A stretch of 64,000 bases of DNA from Zobellia barbeyronii (GCF_018603515.1 NZ_JACATN010000005.1:124001-188000); one strand, 5' to 3'. Counted from the stretch's first letter, positions 8,012 to 17,295 are shown. Notes: generated by a model from the sequence alone, not told the origin. Program-made: numbers and translations.

Positions 8012-10240
8012 CTAGCCCAAAATATCCTCTTCTTTTACTTTCCACAAATCAGCCTGTTCTATAAAAGGTTGTTTATACGCTCTTTTGCCTGTTGCTGCCT
8101 TAAGTGCATTGGCTACTGCTCCTCCTGCTGGCGGTAATGTTGGCTCTCCTAACCCTGTTGGAGAAAGTTCATTTTGTACTAAATGAGTTTCCACAACTGC
8201 TGCGTCTTTCATACGGCCCAAACGATATTTATCATAATTGTTAGCGGTAGGTACTCCATTTTCAAAGCCGAAACTACCATACATACTATGGCCAATTCCA
8301 TCTACAATACCTCCTTCAATTTGGTTTAGTGCGCCCAATGGGTTTACTACAATACCACAATCTACTATACAAGTTACTTTTTTGACCACTGGTAGACCAT
8401 TTTCAATCTGTACGTCCGCAACTTCTGCAACATGCGTGTTATGACAATAATAAGCTACAAAACCTTGATAAGTTCCTTTGGGTTGTTTGCCCCAACCAGA
8501 TTTATCAACTGCCATTTTTATAACGTTTTGCATACGTTCTGCCGAATATTGAATCCGCTCATCTTCGGTACCTTTTACTTTTTCTAAAAGGTCTAAACGC
8601 ATCTTAATTTTATCGACCTCCATTTCTTCGGCTAGTTCATCAAAGAAACTCTGCTCTGCATAGGCCAAAAAGTTCGTATACGGTGCTCGCCATGCGCCAG
8701 TAGTAATGTTACTCTTATAGTTAGCTACATCTACCTGATAATTTTCCACGGTACCAGCAGGAAAGAAATTCGGAATTAATCCGTACATGTTTCCATTAAT
8801 AGCTGCTTCTTTTAATTGGTAGCCTGTTAACTGACCGTCTTTTATTGCTGCTTTAATCCTATATTTTATAGCTGGTCTGTACACACCGGTAGACATGTCA
8901 TCTTCACGAGAAGAAACCATTTTTATTGGTTTTCTAACTGCGTCACTAATTTCTGCTGCTTCATAAACAAAATCGCCATAAAGCCTTCTACCGAAACCAC
9001 CACCCATACGGGTCATCTCTAAATGAATATCTTCAACATCTCTTCCCAAGAGTTCAGCAACGGTATTCGCTGCATCTTCAGGGGTTTGTACAGGTCCTAC
9101 CAAATGAATTTTTTCGTCCGTTACGTTAGCGAAAAAGTTCATAGGCTCCATACAGTTATGAGGCAGAAACGGAGATTCATAGGTACGCTCCAAAACCTTA
9201 TCTGCCGTAGCAAAAGCTTTATTAACATCACCATCTTTTCTCATGGTTACAAAATCTTTACCGTCTAGGAGAGCATTCAGTTTTTCATCGTGAAACTCCG
9301 TGCTTTCTAAAGGTGTAGCATCTGACCAAACGGCTTTAATAGCTTTTTTACCTTTAAAAGCATCCCAAGTCGTCTTTGCCAAAACAACAACTTTACCACT
9401 ACCACTTAATTGGGCTGTCCAATTTACTTTTTCACCACCTAAAAGAGCTTTTGCTTTATCTCCAATCTTAATCACATCAACTACACCGGGCAATGCTTTA
9501 GCCTCAGCAGCATCAAAAGAAACCAATTCTTGTCCAAATGCCGGCGGTCTAAGGACTGAGGCATAAAGCATTCCTTCTTCCTTATAGTCAATACCAAATA
9601 ATGGTTGACCCGTAACAATTTTATCAATATCTACATTACGTCTATCGGTACCTATAATTTTATAATCCTTTGGTTCTTTTAAAACTGCATTTTCAGGAAC
9701 CTCTAAAGCAGCAGCGTCATCTACAACATCACCATAGGTTAGCGTTTCTCCCGCCTTGTTGGTGATTACACCTTCACTTACTGTAAGTTCAGAAGCATCT
9801 ACACTCCATCGTGCAGCAGCCGCATTCACTAACATTTGTTTTGCCGTAGCACCTGTTTGACGGAGCGCATCCCATCCAAAACGAATGGACTGGCTACCAC
9901 CAGCAATTTGTCTTGTGTAATTTTTGGTATCAAGAACCCCTTGCTGCACATATACATTATCCCAAGAAACATCTAATTCTTCGGCAATAATCATAGGCAT
10001 AGAGGTTTTTACCCCTTGTCCAATTTCAGGATTGGGCGAAAAGATAGTCACCGCCCCGTTTTTGGCTATTTTTATAAAAGCATTGAAATCGTTGTAATTC
10101 AAATCGGCCAAATCTACCGGCGGTTTTACATCAGATTTACATGCGGTAAAAAGGTTGAAACCTATTAAAAGGCCACCGCTCGCCAGTGATGACGTTCGTA
10201 AAAAATTTCTTCTACTAAATTGTATGGATGATTTTGACAT
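8012..10240 (-). CDS. molybdopterin-binding hydroxylase large subunit (isoquinoline 1-oxidoreductase beta-like)
   Basis: 742 residues from the ATG at 10240, chosen because it places a Tat-like signal (SRRNFLRTSS, then a hydrophobic run ending FTAC) at the N-terminus; an ATG at 10282 would add 14 residues before it. The Cys after the hydrophobic run may also be lipidated. Molybdopterin-binding motifs include GQGVKTSMPMI, RMGGGFGRR and the C-terminal GLGEPTLPPAGG, whose Glu is the catalytic base of the xanthine oxidase family. The length and the 2Fe-2S partner next door match IorB-type enzymes, which hydroxylate N-heterocycles or oxidise aldehydes in the periplasm. The substrate is unknown. Confidence 0.88.
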   Translation of the reverse strand: MSKSSIQFSRRNFLRTSSLASGGLLIGFNLFTACKSDVKPPVDLADLNYNDFNAFIKIAKNGAVTIFSPNPEIGQGVKTSMPMIIAEELDVSWDNVYVQQGVLDTKNYTRQIAGGSQSIRFGWDALRQTGATAKQMLVNAAAARWSVDASELTVSEGVITNKAGETLTYGDVVDDAAALEVPENAVLKEPKDYKIIGTDRRNVDIDKIVTGQPLFGIDYKEEGMLYASVLRPPAFGQELVSFDAAEAKALPGVVDVIKIGDKAKALLGGEKVNWTAQLSGSGKVVVLAKTTWDAFKGKKAIKAVWSDATPLESTEFHDEKLNALLDGKDFVTMRKDGDVNKAFATADKVLERTYESPFLPHNCMEPMNFFANVTDEKIHLVGPVQTPEDAANTVAELLGRDVEDIHLEMTRMGGGFGRRLYGDFVYEAAEISDAVRKPIKMVSSREDDMSTGVYRPAIKYRIKAAIKDGQLTGYQLKEAAINGNMYGLIPNFFPAGTVENYQVDVANYKSNITTGAWRAPYTNFLAYAEQSFFDELAEEMEVDKIKMRLDLLEKVKGTEDERIQYSAERMQNVIKMAVDKSGWGKQPKGTYQGFVAYYCHNTHVAEVADVQIENGLPVVKKVTCIVDCGIVVNPLGALNQIEGGIVDGIGHSMYGSFGFENGVPTANNYDKYRLGRMKDAAVVETHLVQNELSPTGLGEPTLPPAGGAVANALKAATGKRAYKQPFIEQADLWKVKEEDILG

Positions 10241-10299
10241 GAACAGTATATTATAGAATTGCGGCTTTTGGTTTTTTTTCAAAAGCGTAATAGTATTTT

Positions 10300-10761
10300 T
10301 TAAGCCATTTTTTCAGCAGCTACGCCTACCGCTTTCTTAATGCGGTTATAAGCGGCACATCTACAAATGTTACCGTTCATTGCGTCTTTGATTTCTTCTT
10401 CAGTTGGGCTAGGGTTTTTCGCTAAAAAAGCGGAAGCAGTCATCATTTGACCTGCTTGGCAGTAACCACATTGTGGAACATCTACCTCTTTCCAAGCCTG
10501 TTGTACCGGATGTGAACCATCTTCGGAAAGACCTTCTATAGTTGTAATACTCATACCTACGGCAGATGCTACGGGCAAGGAACAACTTCGTGTGGCGTTT
10601 CCATCAACATGAACCGTACAGGCACCACATTGTGCTATACCACAACCAAATTTTGTACCGACCATATTTAAATGGTCTCGTAAAACCCATAATAATGGGG
10701 TGTCTTCACTAGCTTCTACCGTATGGGCTTTTCCGTTTACCGTTAGTTGATACGTTGGCAT
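10300..10761 (-). CDS. 2Fe-2S subunit of molybdenum hydroxylase (isoquinoline 1-oxidoreductase alpha-like)
   Basis: 153 residues, standard size. The plant-type cluster is bound by Cys residues in GCGIAQCGACTV and the following RSC; the second, helical cluster by CGYCQAGQ and ICRCAAY. This small subunit passes electrons from the Mo centre of the large subunit encoded next. It has no export signal and is presumably carried out with the Tat-signal-bearing large subunit. First gene of the operon iorA-iorB-xdhC-mocA-amidohydrolase. No FAD subunit is present, as usual for IorAB-type enzymes that donate to cytochromes. Confidence 0.92.
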   Translation of the reverse strand: MPTYQLTVNGKAHTVEASEDTPLLWVLRDHLNMVGTKFGCGIAQCGACTVHVDGNATRSCSLPVASAVGMSITTIEGLSEDGSHPVQQAWKEVDVPQCGYCQAGQMMTASAFLAKNPSPTEEEIKDAMNGNICRCAAYNRIKKAVGVAAEKMA

Positions 10762-11090
10762 AAATATCGTTTTAGTTTTGTTTCTTTATTAAGATACTTA
10801 CAAGGTATTAAAATTTTAACTTTTCGTCGCTACTTTAACTTTTCCTTTGGTCTTTTAAAAACTAGGGCTAATCCCATATTTACATCTATTTTTTTACACT
10901 CGTTTTAAGGAATATTTACTTCGATATAAAATCGAATTATCATTTTCCATTAAAGAGGACTCCCTTTTTTCGAAAAAAGTATTTTAACGCTTGACTTAAG
11001 GCCTTAACAATAATTAACATCTTTTTTTACCGTCTTCATACTTTAAATCGAAAATTAGCGTTGTGATGGTTGAACGTAAAAATCACGAAA
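10762..11090. other. intergenic region with divergent promoters
   Basis: 329 bp between divergent genes with no coding sequence I can support. It contains an 11-bp direct repeat, TTTAACTTTTC, at 10815-10825 and 10834-10844 (19-bp offset, close to two helical turns), about 55-85 bp upstream of the 2Fe-2S subunit gene. This may be a regulator site. I found no promoter matching the full Bacteroidota consensus. Confidence 0.4.
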
Positions 11091-12176
11091 ATGAATTCCT
11101 TCTTAAAACTTGTTATGTTTTTTCTATCTATCTCTTTATTTGTTTCCTGTGGGAATGCAGATGATGATGTAAATTATGCCTTAAATACAGGTGATGGATT
11201 TGGACAAGGACAATCTGTTGACAACTGCCTTGACTTGGGTGAAAATGATTTAATTCTATCCATTCAAGACCAGTACACTACAGATCCCGGTAAAGTTTCT
11301 ATTTTCTTTAAAGTTTCTAATAGCGATGGAAGTCCAGTTTCAGGATTGACCGCTGATCAATTTACTATTTACGAACAAGGAAGAAATGATGATTGTTTCA
11401 ATACCATTTCAACTTCAGAATCTAACGCTAGAATTTCTCCTAACGAACAGATTTTTTCAAGTAATACTTTATTGATTTTAGATTTAAGTAATAGTGTTTT
11501 GCAAAGTAGCCTAGAAGAATTAAAGACGGCAAGTACAAGCTTTGTTAACACTGCCATGCCAGAAACAACACAAGAATCTTATAAAATGGCCATTTATTGG
11601 TTTGATGGCGAAGATGTCTTGCACGAGCTAAACCCATTGACTTCTGAAAAATCAGAATTGACTGAAGCCATTGCTACTATCAACAAGGATATAAGTAGCG
11701 ATGTTTCTACAGACCTTTATGGAGCTGTTATTAAATCTACTGATATTGCTACAGAGCTTTTGAACGCAAGTACACAAGGCGATAAAATTGGAGCTGCTTC
11801 AGTAGTTATCTTTACAGATGGTAAAGATCAAGCATCTCGTTATTCAAAAGATTCCGCTCAGAAAAAGGTTGATACCGCAGACCCAAATATTTCTTTTTTC
11901 ACTATTGGTTTAGGTTCTGAGATAGATACGGAAGCTTTAACAGCTATTGGAAAAACTTCTAGTGAGTTTGCTGCTAATAAAGAAGAACTGGAAGAAACGT
12001 TCAATAGAATTTCTGACCTGGTTTCAGATAGAGCTAGCAGTTTTTATCTTTTTGAATACTGTAGCCCTAAAAGAGGTGGTGACAATAATTTAGCTATACA
12101 GGTTAATAAAGGAAGCTTACAAGGTGCTGTTCAGACCAAATTTAATGCTGACGGATTTACCGGAGGCTGCGAATAG
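11091..12176 (+). CDS. von Willebrand factor A domain lipoprotein
   Basis: 361 residues from the ATG at 11091; a TTG 21 bp upstream is in frame but less likely. Signal peptide with lipobox LFVSC (Cys20), so anchored in the envelope. A VWA domain occupies roughly residues 125-310: the MIDAS motif D131-L-S-N-S is followed by VIFTDGKDQASRYS, in the position of the conserved Asp of the fold. VWA lipoproteins usually bind a protein partner through a metal; no partner is visible here. The gene stands alone, ending at a clear terminator. Confidence 0.82.
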   Translation: MNSFLKLVMFFLSISLFVSCGNADDDVNYALNTGDGFGQGQSVDNCLDLGENDLILSIQDQYTTDPGKVSIFFKVSNSDGSPVSGLTADQFTIYEQGRNDDCFNTISTSESNARISPNEQIFSSNTLLILDLSNSVLQSSLEELKTASTSFVNTAMPETTQESYKMAIYWFDGEDVLHELNPLTSEKSELTEAIATINKDISSDVSTDLYGAVIKSTDIATELLNASTQGDKIGAASVVIFTDGKDQASRYSKDSAQKKVDTADPNISFFTIGLGSEIDTEALTAIGKTSSEFAANKEELEETFNRISDLVSDRASSFYLFEYCSPKRGGDNNLAIQVNKGSLQGAVQTKFNADGFTGGCE

Positions 12177-12200
12177 TTAGTAAAACTCCAGAAAAAATAA

Positions 12201-12232
12201 AAAAAAGACACCTATTTTAGGTGTCTTTTTTT
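12201..12232 (+). terminator. intrinsic terminator
   Basis: An AAAAAAGACACC stem with a TATTTTA loop and complementary arm running into T7, 25 bp after the VWA stop. Confidence 0.9.
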
Positions 12233-12398
12233 ATGGCCTGTTTTTAAGCACAAAATACTATGAATCAAATGATTGATGTTAATTTCATCGTATTTCAATG
12301 GCCTTTGGTCGAGAATGTTAATAGCCCTTTAACATCCAATCGCGCACCAACTTCGTATTACTAATGAGTCAAAATACTTTATAACAAAACATTTGAAA

Positions 12399-13226
12399 AT
12401 GAAAAAATCAATTATCCTAAGTACCCTTGCCGTTACCCTATTGGCATCTTGTGTTTCTAAGAAAAAATTTGTTGCTCTTGAGAACAACTTATCTGAAACG
12501 CAAAGCGCATTAACAAAGACCCAAGTTGAAAAGGAAGAGCTTGAAGGGAAAATGACTAAGATTGAAGCTCGTGTTGCCGAGTACAATTCTAAAATTGGTT
12601 CTTTAAAAGAAATCAACGATAGCCAAATGACTTCTGTTGATGATGTTGCTGTAATGAGCAATAACACTAAAGCTAAAATGAGAGCTACTCTTGCAAAAGT
12701 TGACCCTACTAAATTAGCAGGCGCTGAAACTTTACAAGATTCTATGAACTTGGCTATATCTTACAAATTGAAAAAATCTATCTCTGATGATGAAGATGAT
12801 GTAGATGTAAACATAGACAAGACTGTTGTTATGATCAATATATCTGACAAACTTCTTTTCAACAGCGGTAGCTACCGTGTAAGCAGCAAAGCCAATAAGA
12901 TTCTTGAGAAATTAGCACAAGTAATCAACTCTGAGCCAAGCATGGAAGTTATGGTAGAAGGTCATACAGATTCTAAAACTATTAGCACTGAAATGTTCCG
13001 TAATAACTGGGACTTGAGTGTAAAACGTGCTACTAGCGTTGTAGACATCCTTCAAAACAAATACAATGTTGATCCTACAAAAATGATTGCTGCCGGTAGA
13101 AGTAGCTACTTACCATTAGTAGAGAACGACACTAGAGAGAACAGAGCTACGAACAGACGAACTAAAATCGTTATCATTCCTAACTTAAACAAGTTCTTCG
13201 CACTTTTAGATGCTGAGTCTCTTTAA
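12399..13226 (+). CDS. OmpA-family lipoprotein
   Basis: 275 residues from the ATG at 12399 (a TTG two codons upstream is rejected). Signal peptide with lipobox LLASC (Cys18). Residues about 25-75 are heptad-like and probably a coiled coil. The C-terminal OmpA/MotB domain has the peptidoglycan-binding pattern: LLFNSGSYRVS, VEGHTDSK and NRATNRRTKIVI with the conserved Asp and Arg. It is therefore an outer-membrane-to-peptidoglycan tether. Pal-like proteins are shorter; the coiled coil resembles other flavobacterial OmpA lipoproteins. Monocistronic, closed by a terminator. Confidence 0.88.
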   Translation: MKKSIILSTLAVTLLASCVSKKKFVALENNLSETQSALTKTQVEKEELEGKMTKIEARVAEYNSKIGSLKEINDSQMTSVDDVAVMSNNTKAKMRATLAKVDPTKLAGAETLQDSMNLAISYKLKKSISDDEDDVDVNIDKTVVMINISDKLLFNSGSYRVSSKANKILEKLAQVINSEPSMEVMVEGHTDSKTISTEMFRNNWDLSVKRATSVVDILQNKYNVDPTKMIAAGRSSYLPLVENDTRENRATNRRTKIVIIPNLNKFFALLDAESL

Positions 13227-13263
13227 GACCTATTTAGTACCAAGTTTATGAACTTGGTGATTG

Positions 13264-13297
13264 AAAAAGGGAGAACATACCGTTCTCCCTTTTTTTA
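13264..13297 (+). terminator. intrinsic terminator
   Basis: A GGGAGAAC/GTTCTCCC stem followed by T7, preceded by a second perfect hairpin (ACCAAGTT-TATG-AACTTGGT, 13239-13258). Together they close the OmpA gene. Confidence 0.9.
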
Positions 13298-13418
13298 TGC
13301 GGTTTAACGAATTAAAACAATATTAAGCAGGGTTTTTGGCTACTTCGCTGTCTAAAGGAAATGAGAACCCCCATATTCGAAAATGAACACCTACATCCGA
13401 GAACAAATGCTGTGTTAA

Positions 13419-13613
13419 ATGGAAAACTTAGAACACATGGATGTATTAACAGTTATTATCAAGAATACCGCTTTAAACGGAATGCCTAAATGGTACCAGG
13501 CTTTAACCCTTTCGTTATTTGCAATTATAGCTACGGTTGCAATTACAATGTACTTTAAAATTGGTTTTCAGGCGTCTGAAATGTCTGAAATGGCTATGAG
13601 ATTCGGCTATTAA
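13419..13613 (+). CDS. small single-pass membrane protein
   Basis: 64 residues. One hydrophobic helix at about residues 28-46 (LTLSLFAIIATVAITMYF) follows a short soluble N-terminus; the C-terminus is Met- and Glu-rich. An 11-codon frame (13383-13418) ends immediately before this ATG. No family recognised. It stands alone between the OmpA gene and the convergent carboxypeptidase gene, with its stop 12 bp from that gene's stop. Being short, it is called with moderate confidence. Confidence 0.5.
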   Translation: MENLEHMDVLTVIIKNTALNGMPKWYQALTLSLFAIIATVAITMYFKIGFQASEMSEMAMRFGY

Positions 13614-13627
13614 GAGCTGAAAATCTC

Positions 13628-15094
13628 CTATCTGTAAATCATTGCATTTTTAAAATTCGTTTTCTTGTCGCTATTAAGGTCGATAAGAAAACCGTTGATT
13701 ACGGCGTGCGTGATATTATCACCTTTTTTTAGAATGAAGGTAGGATTGAGTCCTACTTCAACTAAAAATTCTGGCACTTCATATTTCTTTCCAATCACGT
13801 GGATTGGAAAGGGTGATGATAAATTTTCCTTAGGAATGTTTACCACACGTACATAGGTATACCCAGATTTTAATAAAAATTTGATGTCCATAGCTGCTAA
13901 TGCGCTAAATGACGATACTAGGTCCGGATACACCTTTCCAGGTGTTATCGTGTACCCAGTGGCATCTAACGTTTCGTACCCATAATAGGTAGAAAGGTCG
14001 CCTTGATCCAAAATGCGACTACTATGCCAAAAATCGTTATGCTCCTCTTTGTCTACTTCTAGGCGGTTCATACCAATATCCAAAATATAGTCTTTTCCTA
14101 AAAGCGGATAGGTTGCATTTTCGATTTTTAGGTCGAAAAGCTTTCGGTCGTTTTCAGGTATTTTTTCATATTCTTCTAAAGCAATCTCTTTGTAATTTTC
14201 AGTAGCAATGGAATAAATGGCAGACAGAATAGAAACATAATTCAGTTTTCTAATTTCTTGCTTTTCTACATCACCAAGATATCCACCGGACTCAATTAAA
14301 ATCGTGCTTGTACCCCACTTTTGAATATTATCGCCAAAAGCTCTTGGCTCAAAGTCATCATTATAACGCCCCACTTGTCCCTGGGCATATTTTTGAATAA
14401 TATTGTTCATAAAGACAATCACTTTCATGGCATTGCCCCTCTTTTCGTTTATATCCTTCTCATAGTTATACGCTGGAGCTAAATATGAGATAGTAGCAGG
14501 TTTTCCCGTTCTTTCTGCATTATAATAGGTGCTTTGATCATGTAAGTTGAAACCAAAATCTGCATCTAAACTATCCCTAACTCTTTTTAAAGTCTGCCCT
14601 TCGGGAGATTGTAACCGTAATGCATCTCGATTAATATCAATACCCAAGCGGTTTCTTCGTCTAAAGACCTCTGCCCCATCAGGATTTAACATTGGCAGAA
14701 AATGCAACGTACAATTGGCTAATATTTCCTGTTTTTCAGTTTCAAAATCAGGGCTATTAAAAAGATTGAAAATATCAAAAATGGCTTGGGTGGCCGTGGG
14801 CTCATCGCCATGCATCTGTGACCATAGAAAAACATTTGTTTCTCCTTCTCCAATACTAATAAGGGATAACGGGCGCCCTTCAATAGAACTTCCGACACGA
14901 CTTACCTTGAATTTATCGTTTTCACGGTATTTTTCAATTAAAGGATATAAATCAAAATGCTTTATACGTCTCTTATTTAACGTTGTTTCTTTATACGTTT
15001 CATACGTATCATAAAGCATGGTAGTTAAATCTTTCTGCTGCGCACTACAAAATAGGCTAGCAACTAGAAACAAAGCGGTAAATTGTATTCTCAT
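13628..15094 (-). CDS. M14 family zinc carboxypeptidase
   Basis: 488 residues with a Sec signal (cleavage near FCSAQQ). The M14 zinc site is His95-x-x-Glu98 in SQMHGDEPTAT, with the third ligand in FNLHDQSTYY; substrate-binding Arg/Asn occur in RRNRLGIDINRD; the catalytic Glu is probably in ILIESGGY. A C-terminal extension of about 180 residues follows the catalytic domain. M14 enzymes trim C-terminal residues from peptides or peptidoglycan stems. Its ATG overlaps the amidase stop by 4 bp (ATGA), which suggests cell-wall peptide processing or scavenging. Confidence 0.85.
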   Translation of the reverse strand: MRIQFTALFLVASLFCSAQQKDLTTMLYDTYETYKETTLNKRRIKHFDLYPLIEKYRENDKFKVSRVGSSIEGRPLSLISIGEGETNVFLWSQMHGDEPTATQAIFDIFNLFNSPDFETEKQEILANCTLHFLPMLNPDGAEVFRRRNRLGIDINRDALRLQSPEGQTLKRVRDSLDADFGFNLHDQSTYYNAERTGKPATISYLAPAYNYEKDINEKRGNAMKVIVFMNNIIQKYAQGQVGRYNDDFEPRAFGDNIQKWGTSTILIESGGYLGDVEKQEIRKLNYVSILSAIYSIATENYKEIALEEYEKIPENDRKLFDLKIENATYPLLGKDYILDIGMNRLEVDKEEHNDFWHSSRILDQGDLSTYYGYETLDATGYTITPGKVYPDLVSSFSALAAMDIKFLLKSGYTYVRVVNIPKENLSSPFPIHVIGKKYEVPEFLVEVGLNPTFILKKGDNITHAVINGFLIDLNSDKKTNFKNAMIYR

Positions 15095-15789
15095 GGGGTA
15101 TTATGTTTTTTTGGTATAAGTTCAAAATTAAGATTTTTGGTGGCTTGTCTTACTTTGTCCATAAAATCCTCTCCTGGATCTGTTTTTATGGTACGATAGC
15201 CTCTGTCCTTTTCCAACCACAAAGGGTGATCTTCAAATAGGGTGTATTCATAATGCCCAATTAGATAATCAATAGCATATTTGTTGGCTAAGTATTTTAC
15301 CAAAGCAATATTAGATTTTACCTGCTCCTCCGTTAAGGGCAACGCATCAGTACCTCCTACGTTTTCAATTCCAATAGCGCAATGGTTTAGGCCAATAACA
15401 TGCCTAGCCATAGTGGTTTCTGGTAGTAGTTGGTAAATACTGCCATCACGATCCACTAAAAACTGAGAGGATACATTTAGACCGCTTACATCCTTAATGT
15501 CTGGCCGCCAGTTTGGTAACGCAGAAGGATTAAAAGCTTCAAAAGATTCTTCTAGCGTGGGTATGACCGTCCAATGCAGCACTATCATTTTAGGTTCTAT
15601 TATTGCCGTCTCTTGTATAATCCCATACCTACTTTTCAAGTATTCTAAACTCAATTGTTTTCGGGTTTCGTCAAAAACAATCGGTTTATCTATAATCTCA
15701 GGAATTTGTACTGTTTCCTTAGCTGGTTTACAATGTATGAAGAAGACGCAGCTGCAAATAGCAAAGAGTATTCTAGATTTTTTAATCAT
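15091..15789 (-). CDS. N-acetylmuramoyl-L-alanine amidase (Amidase_2), lipoprotein
   Basis: 232 residues. Lipobox FFIHC (Cys20). The catalytic domain spans about residues 60-215: VLHWT carries the first zinc His, LIGHYEY another His, and KTDPGEDF the terminal Asp that matches the family pattern HxxxDPG. NHCAIGIENVGG is the conserved strand. It cleaves the lactyl-amide bond between MurNAc and L-Ala. Middle gene of a three-gene operon; both junctions are 4-bp ATGA overlaps. Confidence 0.88.
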   Translation of the reverse strand: MIKKSRILFAICSCVFFIHCKPAKETVQIPEIIDKPIVFDETRKQLSLEYLKSRYGIIQETAIIEPKMIVLHWTVIPTLEESFEAFNPSALPNWRPDIKDVSGLNVSSQFLVDRDGSIYQLLPETTMARHVIGLNHCAIGIENVGGTDALPLTEEQVKSNIALVKYLANKYAIDYLIGHYEYTLFEDHPLWLEKDRGYRTIKTDPGEDFMDKVRQATKNLNFELIPKKHNTP

Positions 15790-16202
15790 TCATCTTTTGT
15801 ATTGACTTCCCGTTTAACACGGTATTTAATTTTTAGTGTCTTATTTCCCCAATTTCTAGCACGCTCCACATCTACACCCATATAAATATCAATTTTATTC
15901 TCCCATCTGCTATGCATTTTATCCATTACCACATAAATGCCGTCCAGACCATTTATCTTTACTTGCGTGCCTTGCCCTATACCCAAATGCAATAAATCCT
16001 GCGATACCGCAATGGTTTTCATACCAGGTATTAAAGTATCTCCCCAGGCCGCCACGCCGGGTTCATCATCTGTCTGCCAGTACACAGAATTGTAGGCAGT
16101 TACATCTACTTCTTTAGTTTTCCAAACGTAATCTTTGTCTTTTTCGGCACACGCAATACATAGCCAAGACAGCAACAAAAACAAGGTTATCTTTTTGTAC
16201 AT
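15786..16202 (-). CDS. 3D-domain lipoprotein (RlpA/MltA-type barrel)
   Basis: 138 residues, probable lipobox WLCIAC (Cys18). The rest is a 3D (three-Asp) domain: VDVTAYNS at the start, TIAVSQDLL and GTQVKINGLDGIYVVMDKM in the centre, then NKIDIYMGVDVERARNWGNK, with Asp residues matching those that give the domain its name. The 3D fold is a double-psi barrel shared with MltA/RlpA lytic transglycosylases. Position upstream of an amidase and a carboxypeptidase suggests it acts on glycan strands. Confidence 0.82.
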   Translation of the reverse strand: MYKKITLFLLLSWLCIACAEKDKDYVWKTKEVDVTAYNSVYWQTDDEPGVAAWGDTLIPGMKTIAVSQDLLHLGIGQGTQVKINGLDGIYVVMDKMHSRWENKIDIYMGVDVERARNWGNKTLKIKYRVKREVNTKDE

Positions 16203-16235
16203 AACGAAAGGGATTTACTTTAAAGCTACATAATT

Positions 16236-17195
16236 TTAAGAAACTGGGTATGGTAGCGGTTCTTCCCTATGGAATGCAATAATGTTTTTAGCCGCAAAAA
16301 CGGACATTAGATTTCTGGCTTCTACCGTTGCAGAACCAATATGTGGGGTAACCGCTACACGCTCCATAGAGAGCAACGGGTTATCGTTTTTCATAGGTTC
16401 TGGATCCGTAACATCCAAACCTGCTCCCCATATCTCATCATTTTCTAAAGCTGCTATCAACCCTTTTTCATGATGCACTTGCCCTCTAGAGGTATTAATG
16501 AAAATTGCGGACGATTTCATTTTCTTGAATGCACTGGCATCAAACTTGTGTTTTGTGGCCTCTGTTAGCGCACAATGAGCCGAAACAACATCGCTTTGCG
16601 CTAATAACTCGTCAAAAGTTACTTTTTGAGCTTGTAGTGCCACTTCCGCTTCTATATTGACAGAGCGATTACAATAAAGAACGCTCATACCATAAGCCCC
16701 TTTGCATCGCCGCGCAAATTCCAATCCTATTCTTCCTAAACCAAAAACCCCAACGGTTTTGTTTTTTAGTTCAATGCCTAAATGTGCCTGAGGTCTAAAA
16801 TGTTGCCATTCTCCTTTCGCTATAGTTTTATGCATATAAAACAATCTTCTAGACACTGCCAACATAAGCATAAAAGCTATATCGGCAGTGGCATCGGTCA
16901 TAGAATTAGGTGCGTTAGCAATAGGTATACCTAGTTTTTTTGCTTCGACTAAATCAATATTGTCATAACCAGCAGCATATTGTGATATAATTTTTAGATG
17001 TTTATTCGCATTTAAAAATGCAGCATCTAAACGATAATTACTGGTGCTCAGAAGCGCATCATGTCTAGCAGTTGCCTCATAAAGTTCTTCTTTTGTCATG
17101 GGTAAATCCTTGGTCCATTTAGTGACTTCAAGGCCTTCCTTTTTCAATAGCTCTATTCCGGCTTCGGGAATATTAAGTGGTACGAGTACTTTCAT
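16236..17195 (-). CDS. NAD(P)-dependent D-2-hydroxyacid dehydrogenase (glyoxylate reductase-like)
   Basis: 319 residues from the ATG at 17195 (MKVLVPLNIP). An in-frame upstream extension exists but would run into the divergent serine hydrolase gene, so it is rejected. Rossmann fingerprint VGVFGLGRIG; substrate-binding segment QYAAGYDNIDL; INTSRGQVHHE carries the conserved Arg, and TPHIGSAT the catalytic His. The family reduces glyoxylate, hydroxypyruvate or related 2-keto acids. In alginate degraders similar enzymes can reduce uronate-derived keto acids, but nothing near this gene supports that here. Confidence 0.85.
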   Translation of the reverse strand: MKVLVPLNIPEAGIELLKKEGLEVTKWTKDLPMTKEELYEATARHDALLSTSNYRLDAAFLNANKHLKIISQYAAGYDNIDLVEAKKLGIPIANAPNSMTDATADIAFMLMLAVSRRLFYMHKTIAKGEWQHFRPQAHLGIELKNKTVGVFGLGRIGLEFARRCKGAYGMSVLYCNRSVNIEAEVALQAQKVTFDELLAQSDVVSAHCALTEATKHKFDASAFKKMKSSAIFINTSRGQVHHEKGLIAALENDEIWGAGLDVTDPEPMKNDNPLLSMERVAVTPHIGSATVEARNLMSVFAAKNIIAFHREEPLPYPVS

Positions 17196-17240
17196 AGGAA
17201 GCAATTTATAAAATCTAGTAGACGGTTTTACAAATTCCTT

Positions 17241-17248
17241 TACTTTTG
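17241..17248 (+). promoter_or_regulatory. candidate -7 box (TACTTTTG)
   Basis: An exact TAnnTTTG match 48 bp before the serine hydrolase ATG. There is no TTG at the usual upstream spacing, so this is a partial promoter call. Confidence 0.35.
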
Positions 17249-17295
17249 CAGACTTATACGTATCTTTTTCATTTTCACAACCCCCAAAAGTTTCT

